Positions 1-9,353 of a DNA stretch of 64,000 bases are shown here, piece by piece. Every line of letters starts with the position of its first letter. Positions within the stretch are counted from its first letter, which is position 1. Origin of the DNA: Bog-756 sp963741055 (GTDB lineage Bacteria; Actinomycetota; Acidimicrobiia; Acidimicrobiales; RAAP-2); contig CAVUGU010000009.1 of the NCBI GenBank assembly GCA_963741055.1, positions 186,001 through 250,000 on the forward strand, written 5' to 3'. Under the pieces are notes generated by a model. That model worked only from the letters and a program-made list of their open reading frames with translations. It searched no databases and had not been told where the DNA came from. The position numbers were made by a program, and so were the translations under genes.

Positions 1-1009
1 ACCGATGGATCTCGTCGATGAACAGGACGTCGCCCTCTTGCAGATCGGTGAGGAGGGCCGCGAGATCGCCGGTCCACGCGAGGACGGGTCCGGCGGTCAC
101 CCTCAATCCGACTCCCATCTCGCCGGCGACGATGCCGGCGAGCGACGTCTTGCCGAGCCCGGGCGGTCCGGCGAAGAGCAAGTGGTCGACGGGTTGGCGA
201 CGTCGGAGTGCGGCTTCGATCACGATGCGGAGGTGCTCGGTGAGCTGGGACTGACCGACGAACTCGTCGAGCGTCCGCGGCCGGAGCCCAACATCCTCGA
301 TTTCGTCCGACGGCTCGGCGACCGGGTCGACCGCCCGTCGGCCGTCTTCGTCGTCTCCGTCTCGCGACTCCGGATCGTCCGGCACGGCGAGCACCTCGCG
401 ACGGGCCGGCATGCTCACCACGCGCGGGCCAGTTCGCGCAGACGCGCTGCGGACCATCTCCTCGACGGGTGCTCCGTCCTCGATCGACTCGAGGGCGCCG
501 CTGATCTCCTCGGGTCCATAGCCCAGCTCGGTGAGCGCCGCCCGCACCTCACTTCGCGACGACGAGGCAGCCGTCGCGGGTGCGAACTCCTCGCCGAGAG
601 TCGGGAGGTCGAGGCGGGCCTTGAGCTCGAGGAGAAGGCGAGCAGCGGTCTTCTTCCCCACGCCGGGCACCAGGCAGAGGGTACCCACGTCGTCTTCGAG
701 CACCGCCGTGCACAGAGCGGCCGGCGAGAGCGCCGAGAGGATCGAGAGCGCGAGAGTCGGTCCCACACCGTGCGCGCCGATGAGCGCTTCGAAGCAGCGC
801 CGCTCGTCGGCATGGGCGAAGCCATAGAGGACGATGGCGTCCTCGCGCACGTGAGTGTGGACGTGCAGGAACACCTCGCTGCCGAGGGGGCCGAGCGCGC
901 CGACCTGGGCCGCGGGCAGCGACACCCGGTAACCCACACCGCCCACCTCGACCACTGCTTCGGCGGGTGAGGGCCGGTCGAGCAGCTGACCTCGCAGCGA
1001 GCCGATCAC
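1..1009 (-). CDS. ruvAB: RuvA-RuvB Holliday-junction branch migration proteins, read as one in-frame fusion (3' end outside window)
   Basis: RuvA binds the four-way junction and RuvB is the AAA+ motor that drives branch migration during recombination repair. The frame opens at a GTG at 1009 whose GTGA overlaps the ruvC stop. About 197 codons give a full RuvA (the last part is the C-terminal domain around LTELGYGPEEI). The frame then runs with no stop through VVSM into RuvB, whose usual ATG would be at 412. RuvB shows LRPRTLDEFVGQ, Walker A GPPGLGKT (RuvB residues 82-89) and Walker B FIDEIH just before the window edge. A fusion is unusual, because the two proteins are normally separate. One extra base near 415-430 would create it artificially: a TGA at 417-415 lies one frame away. 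Family assignment is certain, the fusion is not. Confidence 0.85.
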   Translation of the reverse strand, partial: MIGSLRGQLLDRPSPAEAVVEVGGVGYRVSLPAAQVGALGPLGSEVFLHVHTHVREDAIVLYGFAHADERRCFEALIGAHGVGPTLALSILSALSPAALCTAVLEDDVGTLCLVPGVGKKTAARLLLELKARLDLPTLGEEFAPATAASSSRSEVRAALTELGYGPEEISGALESIEDGAPVEEMVRSASARTGPRVVSMPARREVLAVPDDPESRDGDDEDGRRAVDPVAEPSDEIEDVGLRPRTLDEFVGQSQLTEHLRIVIEAALRRRQPVDHLLFAGPPGLGKTSLAGIVAGEMGVGLRVTAGPVLAWTGDLAALLTDLQEGDVLFIDEIHR

Positions 1010-1515
1010 GGCGCAGTACCCGTGGCTGCCGCCACCGCACGGCGGAGTGGCTCGGTGGCCAGATGGCATGCCGCGAGGCCGAGCGCATCGGCCACGTCGG
1101 GCGGACTTGGCGGCTCCGGCAGATCCAAGACCGCGGCGACCATCCGCTGCATCTGTTCTTTGGTCGCGCCTCCGTAGCCGACCAGCGCCTCTTTTACCTC
1201 GTTCGAGGTGTACTGGGCGACCTCGCATCCTGCGCGTCCGGCCGCCACCAGGGCCACGCCCGCGGCCTGGCCGGTCGCCATCGCGGTCCGGGCGTTCACC
1301 TGAAAGAAGACCCGCTCGATGACGACGGCGTACGGGCGGTACTCACCGACCAGTGCCTCCAACTCGTCGGCCAGGCAGGAAAGCCGCTCGGGCAACGGCA
1401 CCGTCGGTGCCGTGGAGATCACCCCGCCGGCCACCGCCGCGAGCGACCCCTTTCGCCGGGTGACCACCCCGTACCCACACCGGGAGAGCCCCGGGTCGAT
1501 CCCCATGACGAACAC
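1006..1515 (-). CDS. ruvC: RuvC crossover junction endodeoxyribonuclease
   Basis: RuvC resolves Holliday junctions by paired nicking in the RuvABC resolvasome. The 169-residue product opens with VFVMGIDPGLSRCGYG, which holds the first catalytic Asp (residue 7). It later carries VIERVFF with the catalytic Glu and SPPDVADALGLAACH with the C-terminal Asp pair. I chose the GTG at 1515 because it matches the family start (a few residues before GIDPG). Upstream in-frame codons exist back to 1575 but add a basic stretch not found in RuvC. It is followed by ruvA with a GTGA overlap and preceded 70 bp upstream by yebC, giving the actinobacterial order yebC-ruvC-ruvA-ruvB. Confidence 0.93.
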   Translation of the reverse strand: MFVMGIDPGLSRCGYGVVTRRKGSLAAVAGGVISTAPTVPLPERLSCLADELEALVGEYRPYAVVIERVFFQVNARTAMATGQAAGVALVAAGRAGCEVAQYTSNEVKEALVGYGGATKEQMQRMVAAVLDLPEPPSPPDVADALGLAACHLATEPLRRAVAAATGTAP

Positions 1516-1585
1516 TCGTTCGATGCTAACCGTCCGCCTCTGCCCGGGCGGTGATACCCGGCGGGGGCGGCGCACGCCTCAGAGC

Positions 1586-2335
1586 TCAGCCCTCGTAGGC
1601 CGCCATCACCGCGTCAGGGATGTCGAAGTTGGAGTAGACGTTTTGCACGTCGTCGTGATCCTCGAGCGCCTCGACGAGACGGAGCACCTTCTTCGCGTCG
1701 GCCTCGGAGCTCACTTCGACCAGCGAGGTCGGCACCATCGACAGCTCGGCGGCCCCGGGCTCCAGTCCGGCGTTCTCGAGCGCGGTTCGCACGGCCATGA
1801 GGTCGGTGGGTGAGGTGGTGACCGTCCACCGCTCCTCCTCGTCGGTCAGGTCCTCCGCGCCGCCCTCCATCGCGACCTCCATGACCCGGTCCTCGTCGAA
1901 GGTATGCGGAACCGGGATCACGCCTTTGCGTTCGAACTGCCAGCCGACCGCTCCCGGCTCGGCCATGGTCCCACCGTTGCGGGAGAAGGTGTTGCGGATC
2001 TCCGCACCAGTCCGGTTGCGGTTGTCGGAGAGGCACTCGACGATCACCGCAACCCCACCGGATGCATAGCCCTCGTAGGAGATCGACTCGTACCGGACAC
2101 CCTCGAGCTCACCGGAGCCACGCTTGATCGCGCGCTCGATGGTGTCGATGGGAACCGAGGCGTCACGTGCCTTCTGGTACATGGTCCGCAGGGTCGCGTT
2201 GGAGTTGAGATCGCTGCCGCCGTCGCGGGCGGCCACTTCGATCTGCCGGATGATCTTGGCGAAGACCTTGGCCCGTGCAGCGTCCTGTGCGCCCTTGCGG
2301 TACTTGGTCGTCGCCCATTTGGAATGTCCCGACAT
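1586..2335 (-). CDS. yebC: YebC/PmpR-family protein (TACO1-like)
   Basis: This 249-residue protein belongs to the YebC family, described as DNA-binding regulators and, more recently, as factors that help ribosomes through proline stretches. It begins with the hallmark MSGHSKWATTKYRKGAQDA. It also has the middle signature AIKRGSG and the C-terminal DDVQNVYSNFDIP. Length and domain order are normal. The ATG at 2335 is preceded by a strong AAGGAGG site lying inside the 3' end of pdxT, only 3 bp separating the restored pdxT stop from this start, so translation is probably coupled within a pdxS-pdxT-yebC-ruvC operon. Confidence 0.96.
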   Translation of the reverse strand: MSGHSKWATTKYRKGAQDAARAKVFAKIIRQIEVAARDGGSDLNSNATLRTMYQKARDASVPIDTIERAIKRGSGELEGVRYESISYEGYASGGVAVIVECLSDNRNRTGAEIRNTFSRNGGTMAEPGAVGWQFERKGVIPVPHTFDEDRVMEVAMEGGAEDLTDEEERWTVTTSPTDLMAVRTALENAGLEPGAAELSMVPTSLVEVSSEADAKKVLRLVEALEDHDDVQNVYSNFDIPDAVMAAYEG

Positions 2336-2338
2336 GGC

Positions 2339-2940
2339 CTAACGCCTTTCCTCCTTGGTCATCTCCACGAAGAGCCGATGCAGCCTACGGTCGGCGGTCA
2401 GCTCGGGGTGGAAGGCGGTCACGAGCACCGGGCCTTGCCGACAGACGACCGGAGTGACGGTCCCGTCGGGCCCCGGTCGAGGCGAGCCAGCACCTCGACC
2501 GCGTCACCCGCCTGTTCCACCACGGGCGCTCTGATGAAGACGGCGTGCAGCGGGTCGGGCCCGAGTCGCTCGACCGCGAGATCGCACTCGAACGAAGCAA
2601 CCTGCCGCCCGTACCCATTGCGCCGGACCGTGAGGTCGACGATTCCGAAGCCGCGCTGGTCGTCGCGCCCGTCGAGGACACGTTCGGCCAACAGGATCAT
2701 TCCGGCGCAGGTGCCGAACGCGGGCAGACCGCCCGCGAGTGCCGCGCCGAGCGGCTCGAACAGTCCGGACGATTCGAGCAGCAGCGAGAGCGTGGTCGAC
2801 TCCCCGCCCGGAAGGACCACCCCGTCGATCCCTTCGAGGTCCGAGGGGGTGCGCAGCAAGCGCACGTCCTCTCCGAGCGATTCGAACGCTGCGGTGTGCT
2901 CGCGGACGTCACCTTGGAGCGCGAGGAGCCCGAGTGTCAT
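2339..2940 (-). pseudogene. pdxT: PdxT glutaminase subunit of PLP synthase, frameshifted as read
   Basis: PdxT hydrolyses glutamine and channels ammonia to PdxS to make pyridoxal 5'-phosphate. The N-terminal 150 residues are clearly PdxT: MTLGLLALQGDVREH, the oxyanion region PGGESTT and the nucleophile in GTCAGM (Cys78). After LARLDRGP the frame closes at 2419. Moving one frame at about 2461-2475 restores TPVVCRQGPVLVTAFHPELT, with the His and Glu of the catalytic triad, and ends at a TAG at 2341-2339 just before yebC. One missing G in the run CCCGACGGG explains it. As read the enzyme would lack its triad, so this is either a sequencing indel or a dead gene. The intact pdxS neighbour favours an indel. 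Confidence 0.88.
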
Positions 2941-2964
2941 CGCGGCGGGCGCAGGCCGCGCCGG

Positions 2965-3864
2965 TCACCAACCACGGTCGGCGAGCCGGATGCCGAGCTC
3001 GCCCATCTCCTGTCCGGCCATGGCCTCTCCGAGACCGGTCGACACCTTCGCCACCAGCGACGCGTCGCCGAAATGGGCGGTCGCTTCGACCACGGCGCGT
3101 GCCATGCGGGCCGGGTCCCCGCTCTTGAAGATGCCCGAACCGACGAAGACCGCTTCGGCACCGAGCTGCATCACCAGCGACGCGTCCGCAGGAGTCGCGA
3201 TGCCGCCGGCGCAGAACAGCGGGACCGGAAGTCGCCCGCTCGTGGCGATCTCCTGCACCAGCCCGATCGGTGCGGCGAGCTCCTTCGCCCACCCGTAGAG
3301 CTCGGCGGCATCGGCCTGGGTCAGGCGGAGGATGTCACCACGGATCGAACGGAGGTGCCGAACCGCCTCGATCACGTTGCCGGTCCCCGCCTCACCCTTG
3401 GAGCGGATCATCGCCGCACCCTCGGAGATGCGGCGCAAGGCCTCGCCAAGATTGGTCGCACCACACACGAAGGGAACCTCGAAGGGCCACTTGTCGATGT
3501 GGTGCGCCTCGTCGGCGGGCGTGAGCACCTCACTCTCGTCGATGAAGTCGACACCGAGCGCTTCGAGCACCTGAGCCTCTGCGAAGTGCCCGATCCGTGC
3601 CTTCGCCATGACCGGAACGGTCACCGCCGCCTTGATGCCCTCGATGAGCGCGGGGTCGCTCATCCGAGCGACCCCGCCGTCACGCCGGATGTCGGCCGGC
3701 ACCCGTTCGAGGGCCATGACCGCGACCGCGCCCGCGTCCTCGGCGATCTTGGCCTGCTCGGCATCGACCACGTCCATGATCACGCCGCCACGGAGCATCT
3801 CCGCGAGACCCCGCTTCACGGTGAACGTGCCGGTCGGGCCCACGTTCGCGCCTGCATCGCCCAT
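2965..3864 (-). CDS. pdxS: PdxS pyridoxal 5'-phosphate synthase lyase subunit
   Basis: PdxS condenses ribose 5-phosphate, glyceraldehyde 3-phosphate and PdxT-derived ammonia into PLP on a beta-alpha barrel that forms a dodecamer. The 299-residue product starts with a short tail before GTFTVKRGLAEMLRGGVIMD. It has PVMAKARIGH with the Schiff-base Lys88, IRSKGEAGTGN with the second active-site Lys, and the phosphate loop FCAGGIATPADA. Length is standard. It lies 24 bp upstream of pdxT in the same orientation and begins the run that leads to ruv. The region between it and yceI (3865-3916) is short. Confidence 0.97.
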   Translation of the reverse strand: MGDAGANVGPTGTFTVKRGLAEMLRGGVIMDVVDAEQAKIAEDAGAVAVMALERVPADIRRDGGVARMSDPALIEGIKAAVTVPVMAKARIGHFAEAQVLEALGVDFIDESEVLTPADEAHHIDKWPFEVPFVCGATNLGEALRRISEGAAMIRSKGEAGTGNVIEAVRHLRSIRGDILRLTQADAAELYGWAKELAAPIGLVQEIATSGRLPVPLFCAGGIATPADASLVMQLGAEAVFVGSGIFKSGDPARMARAVVEATAHFGDASLVAKVSTGLGEAMAGQEMGELGIRLADRGW

Positions 3865-3916
3865 GCATTCATGCTACTCGCAGGCGCTGCGCAGGCCCGC
3901 AGGCTCCAGGCGTGGA

Positions 3917-4498
3917 TTACGCCTGGAGCACCGCCTCGGCCTCGATCTCGATGTCGACCTTCTTGGCGACCACGACACCTCCGGCCTCCATCACTGCGTT
4001 GAACGCCACGCCGAACTCGTTGCGGTCGATCGACGTCGTCGCGGTGAAGCCCAGCCGAAGATTGCCGTAGGGGTCCCGGACCACGCCCTCGAAGACCGTG
4101 TGGAGGGTGACCGGCCGGGTGACCCCGCGGATGGTGAGGTCGCCGTCGACCTCCCACTGGTCGTCGCCGGTGGGCCGGATGGCCGTACTCACGAAAGTCC
4201 ACTTCGGATGGTTCTCCACGTCGAAGAAGTCGTTGCTCCGGAGGTGGTTGTCGCGGGCCTCGTCGCGGGTGTCCACGCTCGTGGCGTCGATCGCCACCTC
4301 GACCGTCGAGTCGAGCGGGTCCTCGCCGATCACGAGGGTCCCCTCGAAGGTGTTGAGACCGCCCCGCACCTTCGACACCGCCATGTGCCGTACGGCGAAC
4401 CCGAGGCGGGTGTGCGCCGTGTCGAGCACGTAGGTACCTGCCGGCGGGTACTCGATGCCGTCGATAACCCTGCTCGTGACCTCTGCCTGTGTAGCCAT
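3917..4498 (-). CDS. YceI-family lipocalin-like protein
   Basis: YceI proteins form a lipocalin-like barrel that binds a polyprenyl or other long hydrophobic ligand. From the ATG at 4498 the protein is 193 residues, with PPAGTYVLDTAHTRLGFAVRHM at the N-terminus (classic YceI opening), DARDNHLRSNDFFDVENHP in the middle and a final GGVVVAKKVDIEIEAEAVLQA. GGAG sits about 10 nt before this ATG. A longer reading from 4573 adds residues with no family support. No signal peptide is seen, so it looks cytoplasmic. It is divergent from a MarR regulator, which is a plausible controller. Confidence 0.92.
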   Translation of the reverse strand: MATQAEVTSRVIDGIEYPPAGTYVLDTAHTRLGFAVRHMAVSKVRGGLNTFEGTLVIGEDPLDSTVEVAIDATSVDTRDEARDNHLRSNDFFDVENHPKWTFVSTAIRPTGDDQWEVDGDLTIRGVTRPVTLHTVFEGVVRDPYGNLRLGFTATTSIDRNEFGVAFNAVMEAGGVVVAKKVDIEIEAEAVLQA

Positions 4499-4572
4499 GT
4501 CTGCGCTCCGATCCGTTGGCGGGGTCCTCGCGCCTGCCGGCTCCGGGAACTCCTCTGTTATTTGCTGCCACA

Positions 4573-4600
4573 ACTATATCACAGATATTTGATCCCGCAA
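4573..4600 (-). promoter_or_regulatory. yceI promoter with overlapping inverted repeat, candidate MarR operator
   Basis: On the minus strand TTGCGG (4600-4595) and TATAGT (4578-4573) are separated by 16 bp, a good housekeeping promoter for yceI. The perfect inverted repeat ATATC-ACA-GATAT at 4576-4588 overlaps the -10 side, and CAACTAT occurs twice (4571-4577, 4599-4605). The position between divergent yceI and marR genes suggests that the MarR protein binds here. The binding itself is inference. Confidence 0.5.
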
Positions 4601-4632
4601 CTATTTCTTGGCTGCTCCTGTACACTGACCGC

Positions 4633-5145
4633 ATGGTGGACGCGACCAGGGTGGATGACGAACGGCTGACCACGGTCGGCCTGCTCTTCGAGTCGGCGGC
4701 CGGGCTCCGCCGGCTCTTCGAGCGCAGCTTCGAATCGGAGCGTGCGCTCTCCGCCCCCTCGTTCGACGTGCTCATCCGCCTTTCTCGCACTCCGGGCGGA
4801 GCGCTCCGGATGAGCGAGCTCGCCGCCCAGACCTCCCTCACCCCGAGTGGGCTGACCCGCTCGGTGGACCGGCTCCAGGATCAGGGTCTGGTGCGACGTG
4901 AGTCCTGCTCAGAGGACCGGCGAGGGTCGTTCGCCGTGCTGACCTCGGAAGGCCAGGAGCTCATGGACCGCGCGATCCCCGGCCATCTCGCGCAAGTCGG
5001 ACAGGTGCTCGACCAGCTCTTCACGCCCGACGAGGAGCGAGCTTTCTCCGAGCTCCTCCGCCGGGTGCGCGACTACGTGCTCGAGGCGAACGCCGGCTGC
5101 CGAGGGACCGACGACGAAGGTGAGACCTGCCCGAGCGTCTGCTGA
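4633..5145 (+). CDS. MarR-family transcriptional regulator
   Basis: A 170-residue winged-helix protein. The DNA-binding part is LRMSELAAQTSLTPSGLTRSV followed by the wing VRRESCSEDRRGSFAVLT, both typical of MarR. The ends are helical and would form the dimer interface. The ATG at 4633 lies 6 nt after TACACT, so the message is probably leaderless; a longer frame opens at 4516 but would cross the shared promoter region. The C-terminus has two Cys (CRGTDDEGETCPSVC) that could act in redox or metal sensing, but this is speculation. It is divergent from yceI and likely regulates it and itself. Confidence 0.9.
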   Translation: MVDATRVDDERLTTVGLLFESAAGLRRLFERSFESERALSAPSFDVLIRLSRTPGGALRMSELAAQTSLTPSGLTRSVDRLQDQGLVRRESCSEDRRGSFAVLTSEGQELMDRAIPGHLAQVGQVLDQLFTPDEERAFSELLRRVRDYVLEANAGCRGTDDEGETCPSVC

Positions 5146-5169
5146 GCGCCGGACCCGGCGTCGAGCCGT

Positions 5170-6108
5170 CTAGAGAAGCGCGAGCGCCGAGGCTCGGACG
5201 CGGGTGTCGTCGAGGTTGCCTTCCATCGGCTCGTGCGACGCCGAGCCGGCCAGCGGGTCGATCCAGAGCCAGCGAGTGAGCGCGGCCATCCGTCCGCTCC
5301 CGGGAGGCCACGCAGTCGAAGATGCCGGCTGCTCGGTCATCCACTCGAGGGCCGAACCGAGTCCGGGCGGGTAGCGGACGATCGCCACGGCCCGCTGGTC
5401 CGCGGCGAACTCGCGACCGCGGCCGACCAGCCGGTGCACCGTCCCGGCGCCGACGACGGCGCCCTTGAGGATCGTCCAGGGCATCGCCACGCAGACCGCG
5501 ACCGAACTGAGCACGGTGTCGTGGCGCTTGACGTGGACGAGCTCGTGGGCGAGGACGCCTTCGAGCTGCACCAGGGTGAGCGACTCGGCGAGGCCGGTGG
5601 TGACGATGACCACGGCCGAGCGCGGCTCTCGCCCGACGGCCATGGCGTTCGGTACCGGACTGTCGACCACCCGGATCTCGGGAACCGGCAGGCCCATCGT
5701 CGCGCAGAGCCCGTCGACCAGGTTGTACACGCGGGGTTGGTCGGACTCGCGACTGACCTGGGCACCGACCGAGCGGGCAACCGTGCCCGGCGCTCGCCGC
5801 CAGAGCACGAACGACCCGATCACCGTGATCGCGACGAACGCACAGAGTCCCACCAGCGCCTGACCGACGGCGGTGAGGAGGACGCCGACCAGCAGGCCGA
5901 GGACCAGCCACGGCAGGACGCAGAGCGTCACCGCCCGGCGGCGGTTGGCGTGGACCGCGACGGAATCCTCCGTCGACTCCGTGCTGCGCTCGAGCACCGT
6001 GACCACGCGTGCCGGCTCTGCCGCCGCTCTCGCCGGGGGACTGCCTTCCCGGCCAGGTCCTTTTTTGCCCGAGCTTGGCCGGGCGACCACCGCCGCCGCC
6101 CTTTCCAC
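5170..6108 (-). CDS. M48-family membrane metallopeptidase (HtpX-like)
   Basis: A zinc protease of the inner membrane. Two hydrophobic segments at about residues 60-82 and 86-103 precede the catalytic domain. The zinc motif HELVH is at residues 188-192, and the third ligand lies in GREFAADQ near residue 232. The gene follows the PimA-like gene. The true N-terminus may be longer: another frame opens at ATG 6286, right after the upstream stop, and encodes a Ser/Arg/Gly-rich tail that meets this frame at a run of six A near 6060. A one-base indel there would join the two. As read I start at 6108. Substrate unknown. Confidence 0.82.
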   Translation of the reverse strand: MERAAAVVARPSSGKKGPGREGSPPARAAAEPARVVTVLERSTESTEDSVAVHANRRRAVTLCVLPWLVLGLLVGVLLTAVGQALVGLCAFVAITVIGSFVLWRRAPGTVARSVGAQVSRESDQPRVYNLVDGLCATMGLPVPEIRVVDSPVPNAMAVGREPRSAVVIVTTGLAESLTLVQLEGVLAHELVHVKRHDTVLSSVAVCVAMPWTILKGAVVGAGTVHRLVGRGREFAADQRAVAIVRYPPGLGSALEWMTEQPASSTAWPPGSGRMAALTRWLWIDPLAGSASHEPMEGNLDDTRVRASALALL

Positions 6109-6308
6109 CCTGATTCCGTGACGAGTTGGCCCCGCGCGGAGCAGAGCCGGAAGTCGACCCCGACCCGCTGCGACCGCGGCTGTGGCGACGGCGCGACGAC
6201 GCCGAGCGAGACGACCCGGAAGACCCGGAGGACCGAGACGACCCGCCGCGCGCGGGCCGATTGGCGGGTTCGGACCGATCGCTCATGGTCCGTGCAGTGT
6301 AGGGCCGC

Positions 6309-7499
6309 TCATCCGCCCGCCCCGGCCACGGCGGACCGATAGACGTGCTCGTAGCACTCGGCGAGGCGGGCCATCGACCACCGTTCGGCCCGGGCAGCGG
6401 CCGAGGCGAGCCACCGGCTGCGGCCGTCGCCGTCGACCCCCGGACCGTTCGACGCGACGGCCAGCCGACCGGAGAGCACCCCATCGAGGGCACCGGTCCA
6501 GGCGTCGACGTCGCCCGGTGCCACCAGTACGGCGCTGTCGCCTGCCGCGTCGCGGTACCCCTCGATATCGCTTGCCACGACGACCGTGCCGGCGGCCATG
6601 GCCTCGAGCAGCACCATTCCGAACGACTCGCCGGCGAGGGACGGGACGCACACCACCTCGGCGGCCGCGAGCCGCCGAGTTTTTCTCGTCCTCGGAGAGC
6701 ACCCCGAGCCAGCGGCGATCGTCGTTCTCCGGATAGCGGGAGCGCAGCGAGTCGGTGAGCGGCCCGTCACCGGCGATCCAAAGCACCGGTCGCGAGCGGT
6801 CGCCCAGGTTGGCGGATCCGCCTTGCTGGAGCAGCCGCTCGAAGGCGGCGAGCAGTACCGGCAGACCCTTTCTCGCCTCGTGCCGCCCGAGGAACAAGAG
6901 TGCGGGCCGGTCGGTCGGCCACGGCACAGACGAGTGGAGGCGATCGACCTCGACCCCGTTGAACAGCACCTGGTACTCGCCGCCGAGCGCGTCCCGTGCC
7001 GTGGTCCGGGCCGCGTCGGAGACCGCGCAGCGAATCGCGAGGTGTGCCGCCAACCGCGAGGTCACCGGGCGCAACAGCGAGTACCACGCGCTCCCCCCGC
7101 TGCGATGAAAGGTCGCGACCACAGGGAACCGGTTGTGTCCGGCGAGGAGCGCCAGAGGAACGCCGGGCGCGAAGGGCTCGTGGACGTGCACGACGTCGGG
7201 CCTGCCGGCGCGGATCGCCCGGGTCGATCGCACGGCCGCAGCCGGAGAGAGGGCGACCGGCGCCACCGATCCGTTCGAACGCACCGGCAACGAATGGCCG
7301 GACGGATTCGAAATCGATTCCGATCGGGGCGTCGCCCGGGATGGTCGAGTGGGGCGTAGAGGGTGGCTCGGTGACCCCGTGCCGCGAGCGCGCGGGTGAG
7401 GCCGACAGCCTGGCTCTGCACACCTCCGGGCCGCGAAAGGCTGTAGGGGCAGACGGTCACGATCCGAAGCGTCGGCGTCGCCGGCGAGTCGGCACCCAC
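6309..7499 (-). pseudogene. PimA-like phosphatidylinositol mannosyltransferase (GT4), three frameshifts as read
   Basis: GT4 glycosyltransferase expected to add mannose to phosphatidylinositol. The N-terminal piece TVCPYSLSRPGGVQSQAVGL (frame from GTG 7499), the middle piece VRSNGSVAPVAL with DVVHVHEPFAPGVPLALLAG, and the C-terminal piece VPSLAGESFGMVLLEAMAAG (with the EX7E-type nucleotide-sugar site) lie in different frames. Breaks are at about 7340, about 7300 and at an AAAAA run near 6683; correcting each gives one continuous protein of about 396 residues. It sits directly after the PAS-GGDEF gene and follows pgsA and an acyltransferase, which supports the pathway. Three breaks in one gene suggest poor consensus quality, but real decay cannot be excluded. 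Confidence 0.82.
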
Positions 7500-7507
7500 C
7501 TCGCGTT

Positions 7508-9353
7508 TCAGTCCGTCATCGAACGGCGTTCGCGCCGACGGCTCCACTTCACCCCGTACATCGCATCGTCGGCGCGGCTGAGCAGGCGCGACGGATCGGT
7601 GTCCGGGTTGTCGGCGAAGACGCCCCCGACCGAGGCCATCGCCCCGAGGGTCCGGCCGTCGATCCGGTAGGGCCGAGCCAGCGCGGTCGAGATCCGATCG
7701 GCGATCCGGAGCATCTCCTCCTCGCCGTTCTCGACGTCGCAGACCACGACGAATTCGTCGCCTCCGAGGCGCGCGACCGTGTCGGACGGCCGGACGATCG
7801 ACAGTAGGCGACGAGCCACGGCGACCAGCATGTCGTCGCCGACGTCGTGACCGAGCACGTCGTTGATCTCCTTGAACTCGTCGAGGTCCAGAAGGAAGAC
7901 CGCGACCCCCGGACCCTCGCCGATGCCCGCCTCCGAGGGAGGACGCTCCGCAAGGTTGTCGATCGCCGCCTGCAGACGGGACGCGAGCAAGGTCCGGTTG
8001 GCGAGCCCGGTGAGCGGGTCGTGCATCGCGAGGACGGCAAGACGGTCCTCGTTGCGCTTCTGCTCGGTGACGTCGTGCATGGCGACGACCGCGCCGAGCA
8101 GGTAGCCCTCGTCGTCGACGAGGGCCTCGCCGTTCACGCTCACCTCGCGCACCACGCCGTCCTCCGACTCGAGGAGGACCTCGAGATCGCGGAGAGGCCG
8201 ACCCGACATGGCCTGGAGCAAGGGGTTCTCGTCGGCGTCGAGCTCGGTCCCGTCCGGCCACCTGAGCGACCGGGTGGTCGGGAGCGATCCGAGCGGCTCG
8301 CTGCCGGGGGCCAGACCGTGGAGTCCCCGAGCGGCGGGATTGAAGACGGTGATCCTGCCGTCGGCGTCGCAGGCGATGATCCCCTCGTCGAGGGTGTCGA
8401 GGAGTACCTGGAGGAACTGCTCGCTGCGATGGAGGTCGGCCGCGGCCCGGCGGACCGCGGTGATGTCCATGACCGACACGACCGCGCCGGCCGACGACGC
8501 CTTCAGGGGAACGCACTGCCTGCGCACTGAGTCGCACCCACATCAGCTGCCGGTCGTGACGGCGGATACCGAGCACCAGCCCGACCACCCGGCGGCCGAA
8601 GCGAAGGCACGGTTCGAGCGGATCGTCGCCGGGCAGGACCGCATCGCCCCCGGCGTCGAAGACCTCGACGCCGCGGTCGGGGGCCGACGCCAGGATCTCT
8701 GCGAGCGGGCGACCGACCACCCGGATGCGGGGTGCCTCGAACATGACCTCGAAGGACTCGTTGACCCGGCGGATGGTGCCGTCGGCGTTCACCAGCGCCA
8801 CACCGTCGGCCAGCGAGTCCATGACCACCGACTGGATCTCGTCCACGTCGTGGATCCGACGTTCGAGCCGCGTCCGCTCGGTCACGTCGCGGAGACTGAC
8901 CACGATCCCGCCCATCGGGTCCTCGAGGTGGTTCACCGCGAAGAGCTCCAGATCGATCGGGACCCCGTCGGCCCGGACGGTCTGCATCTCGAGGGAGATG
9001 GTCAGCCGGCGACGGGCGACCAGGTCCTCGAAAAGGGCCCGCACCGGCTCGACACTGAAGGAGTCGAGCAACGCGAACGCGTCGGTGCCGATCGCGTCCT
9101 CGACCGGGTAGCCGAGGAGTCGCTCGGCCGATGCGCTCACGAAGCGGAACCGACCTTGCGCATCGAGCACCACGACGACGTCGAACTCGGGTTCGGCGAC
9201 CGCGCTGAATTCCGGCCGGTCGGGATGTCCACCGTTGGTCGAGGGCCCGTCCATCTCGAGCGTGGGGACCGCGGCCGCACGTCGACGTACCACGGGCGGG
9301 ATCGGTTCTCCGAAGGTGTCGCCAGGCAGCGACCGGGTCTCGAATCGGGTCAT
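7508..9353 (-). pseudogene. PAS-PAS-PAS-GGDEF putative diguanylate cyclase, one frameshift as read
   Basis: Signalling protein predicted to make cyclic di-GMP. From ATG 9353 it carries one PAS domain (around FDVVVVLDAQGRFRFVSAS), a second (around DGVALVNADGTIRRVNESF), then a frame break near 8515-8525, a third PAS (DEGIIACDADGRITVFNPAA) and a GGDEF domain with HDPLTGLANR and the intact site RLGGDEFVVV. No transmembrane segment is seen, so it is probably cytoplasmic. Its ATGA overlaps the stop of the acyltransferase upstream and its TGA is 8 bp from the mannosyltransferase, so it is embedded in a lipid-glycan operon. That location is unusual. Confidence 0.86.

Noticed and set aside
5021..6493. 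A 490-codon minus frame over the M48 gene
   Set aside because: Only its first part (from ATG 6286) may be the true N-terminal tail of the peptidase; the rest is a shadow.
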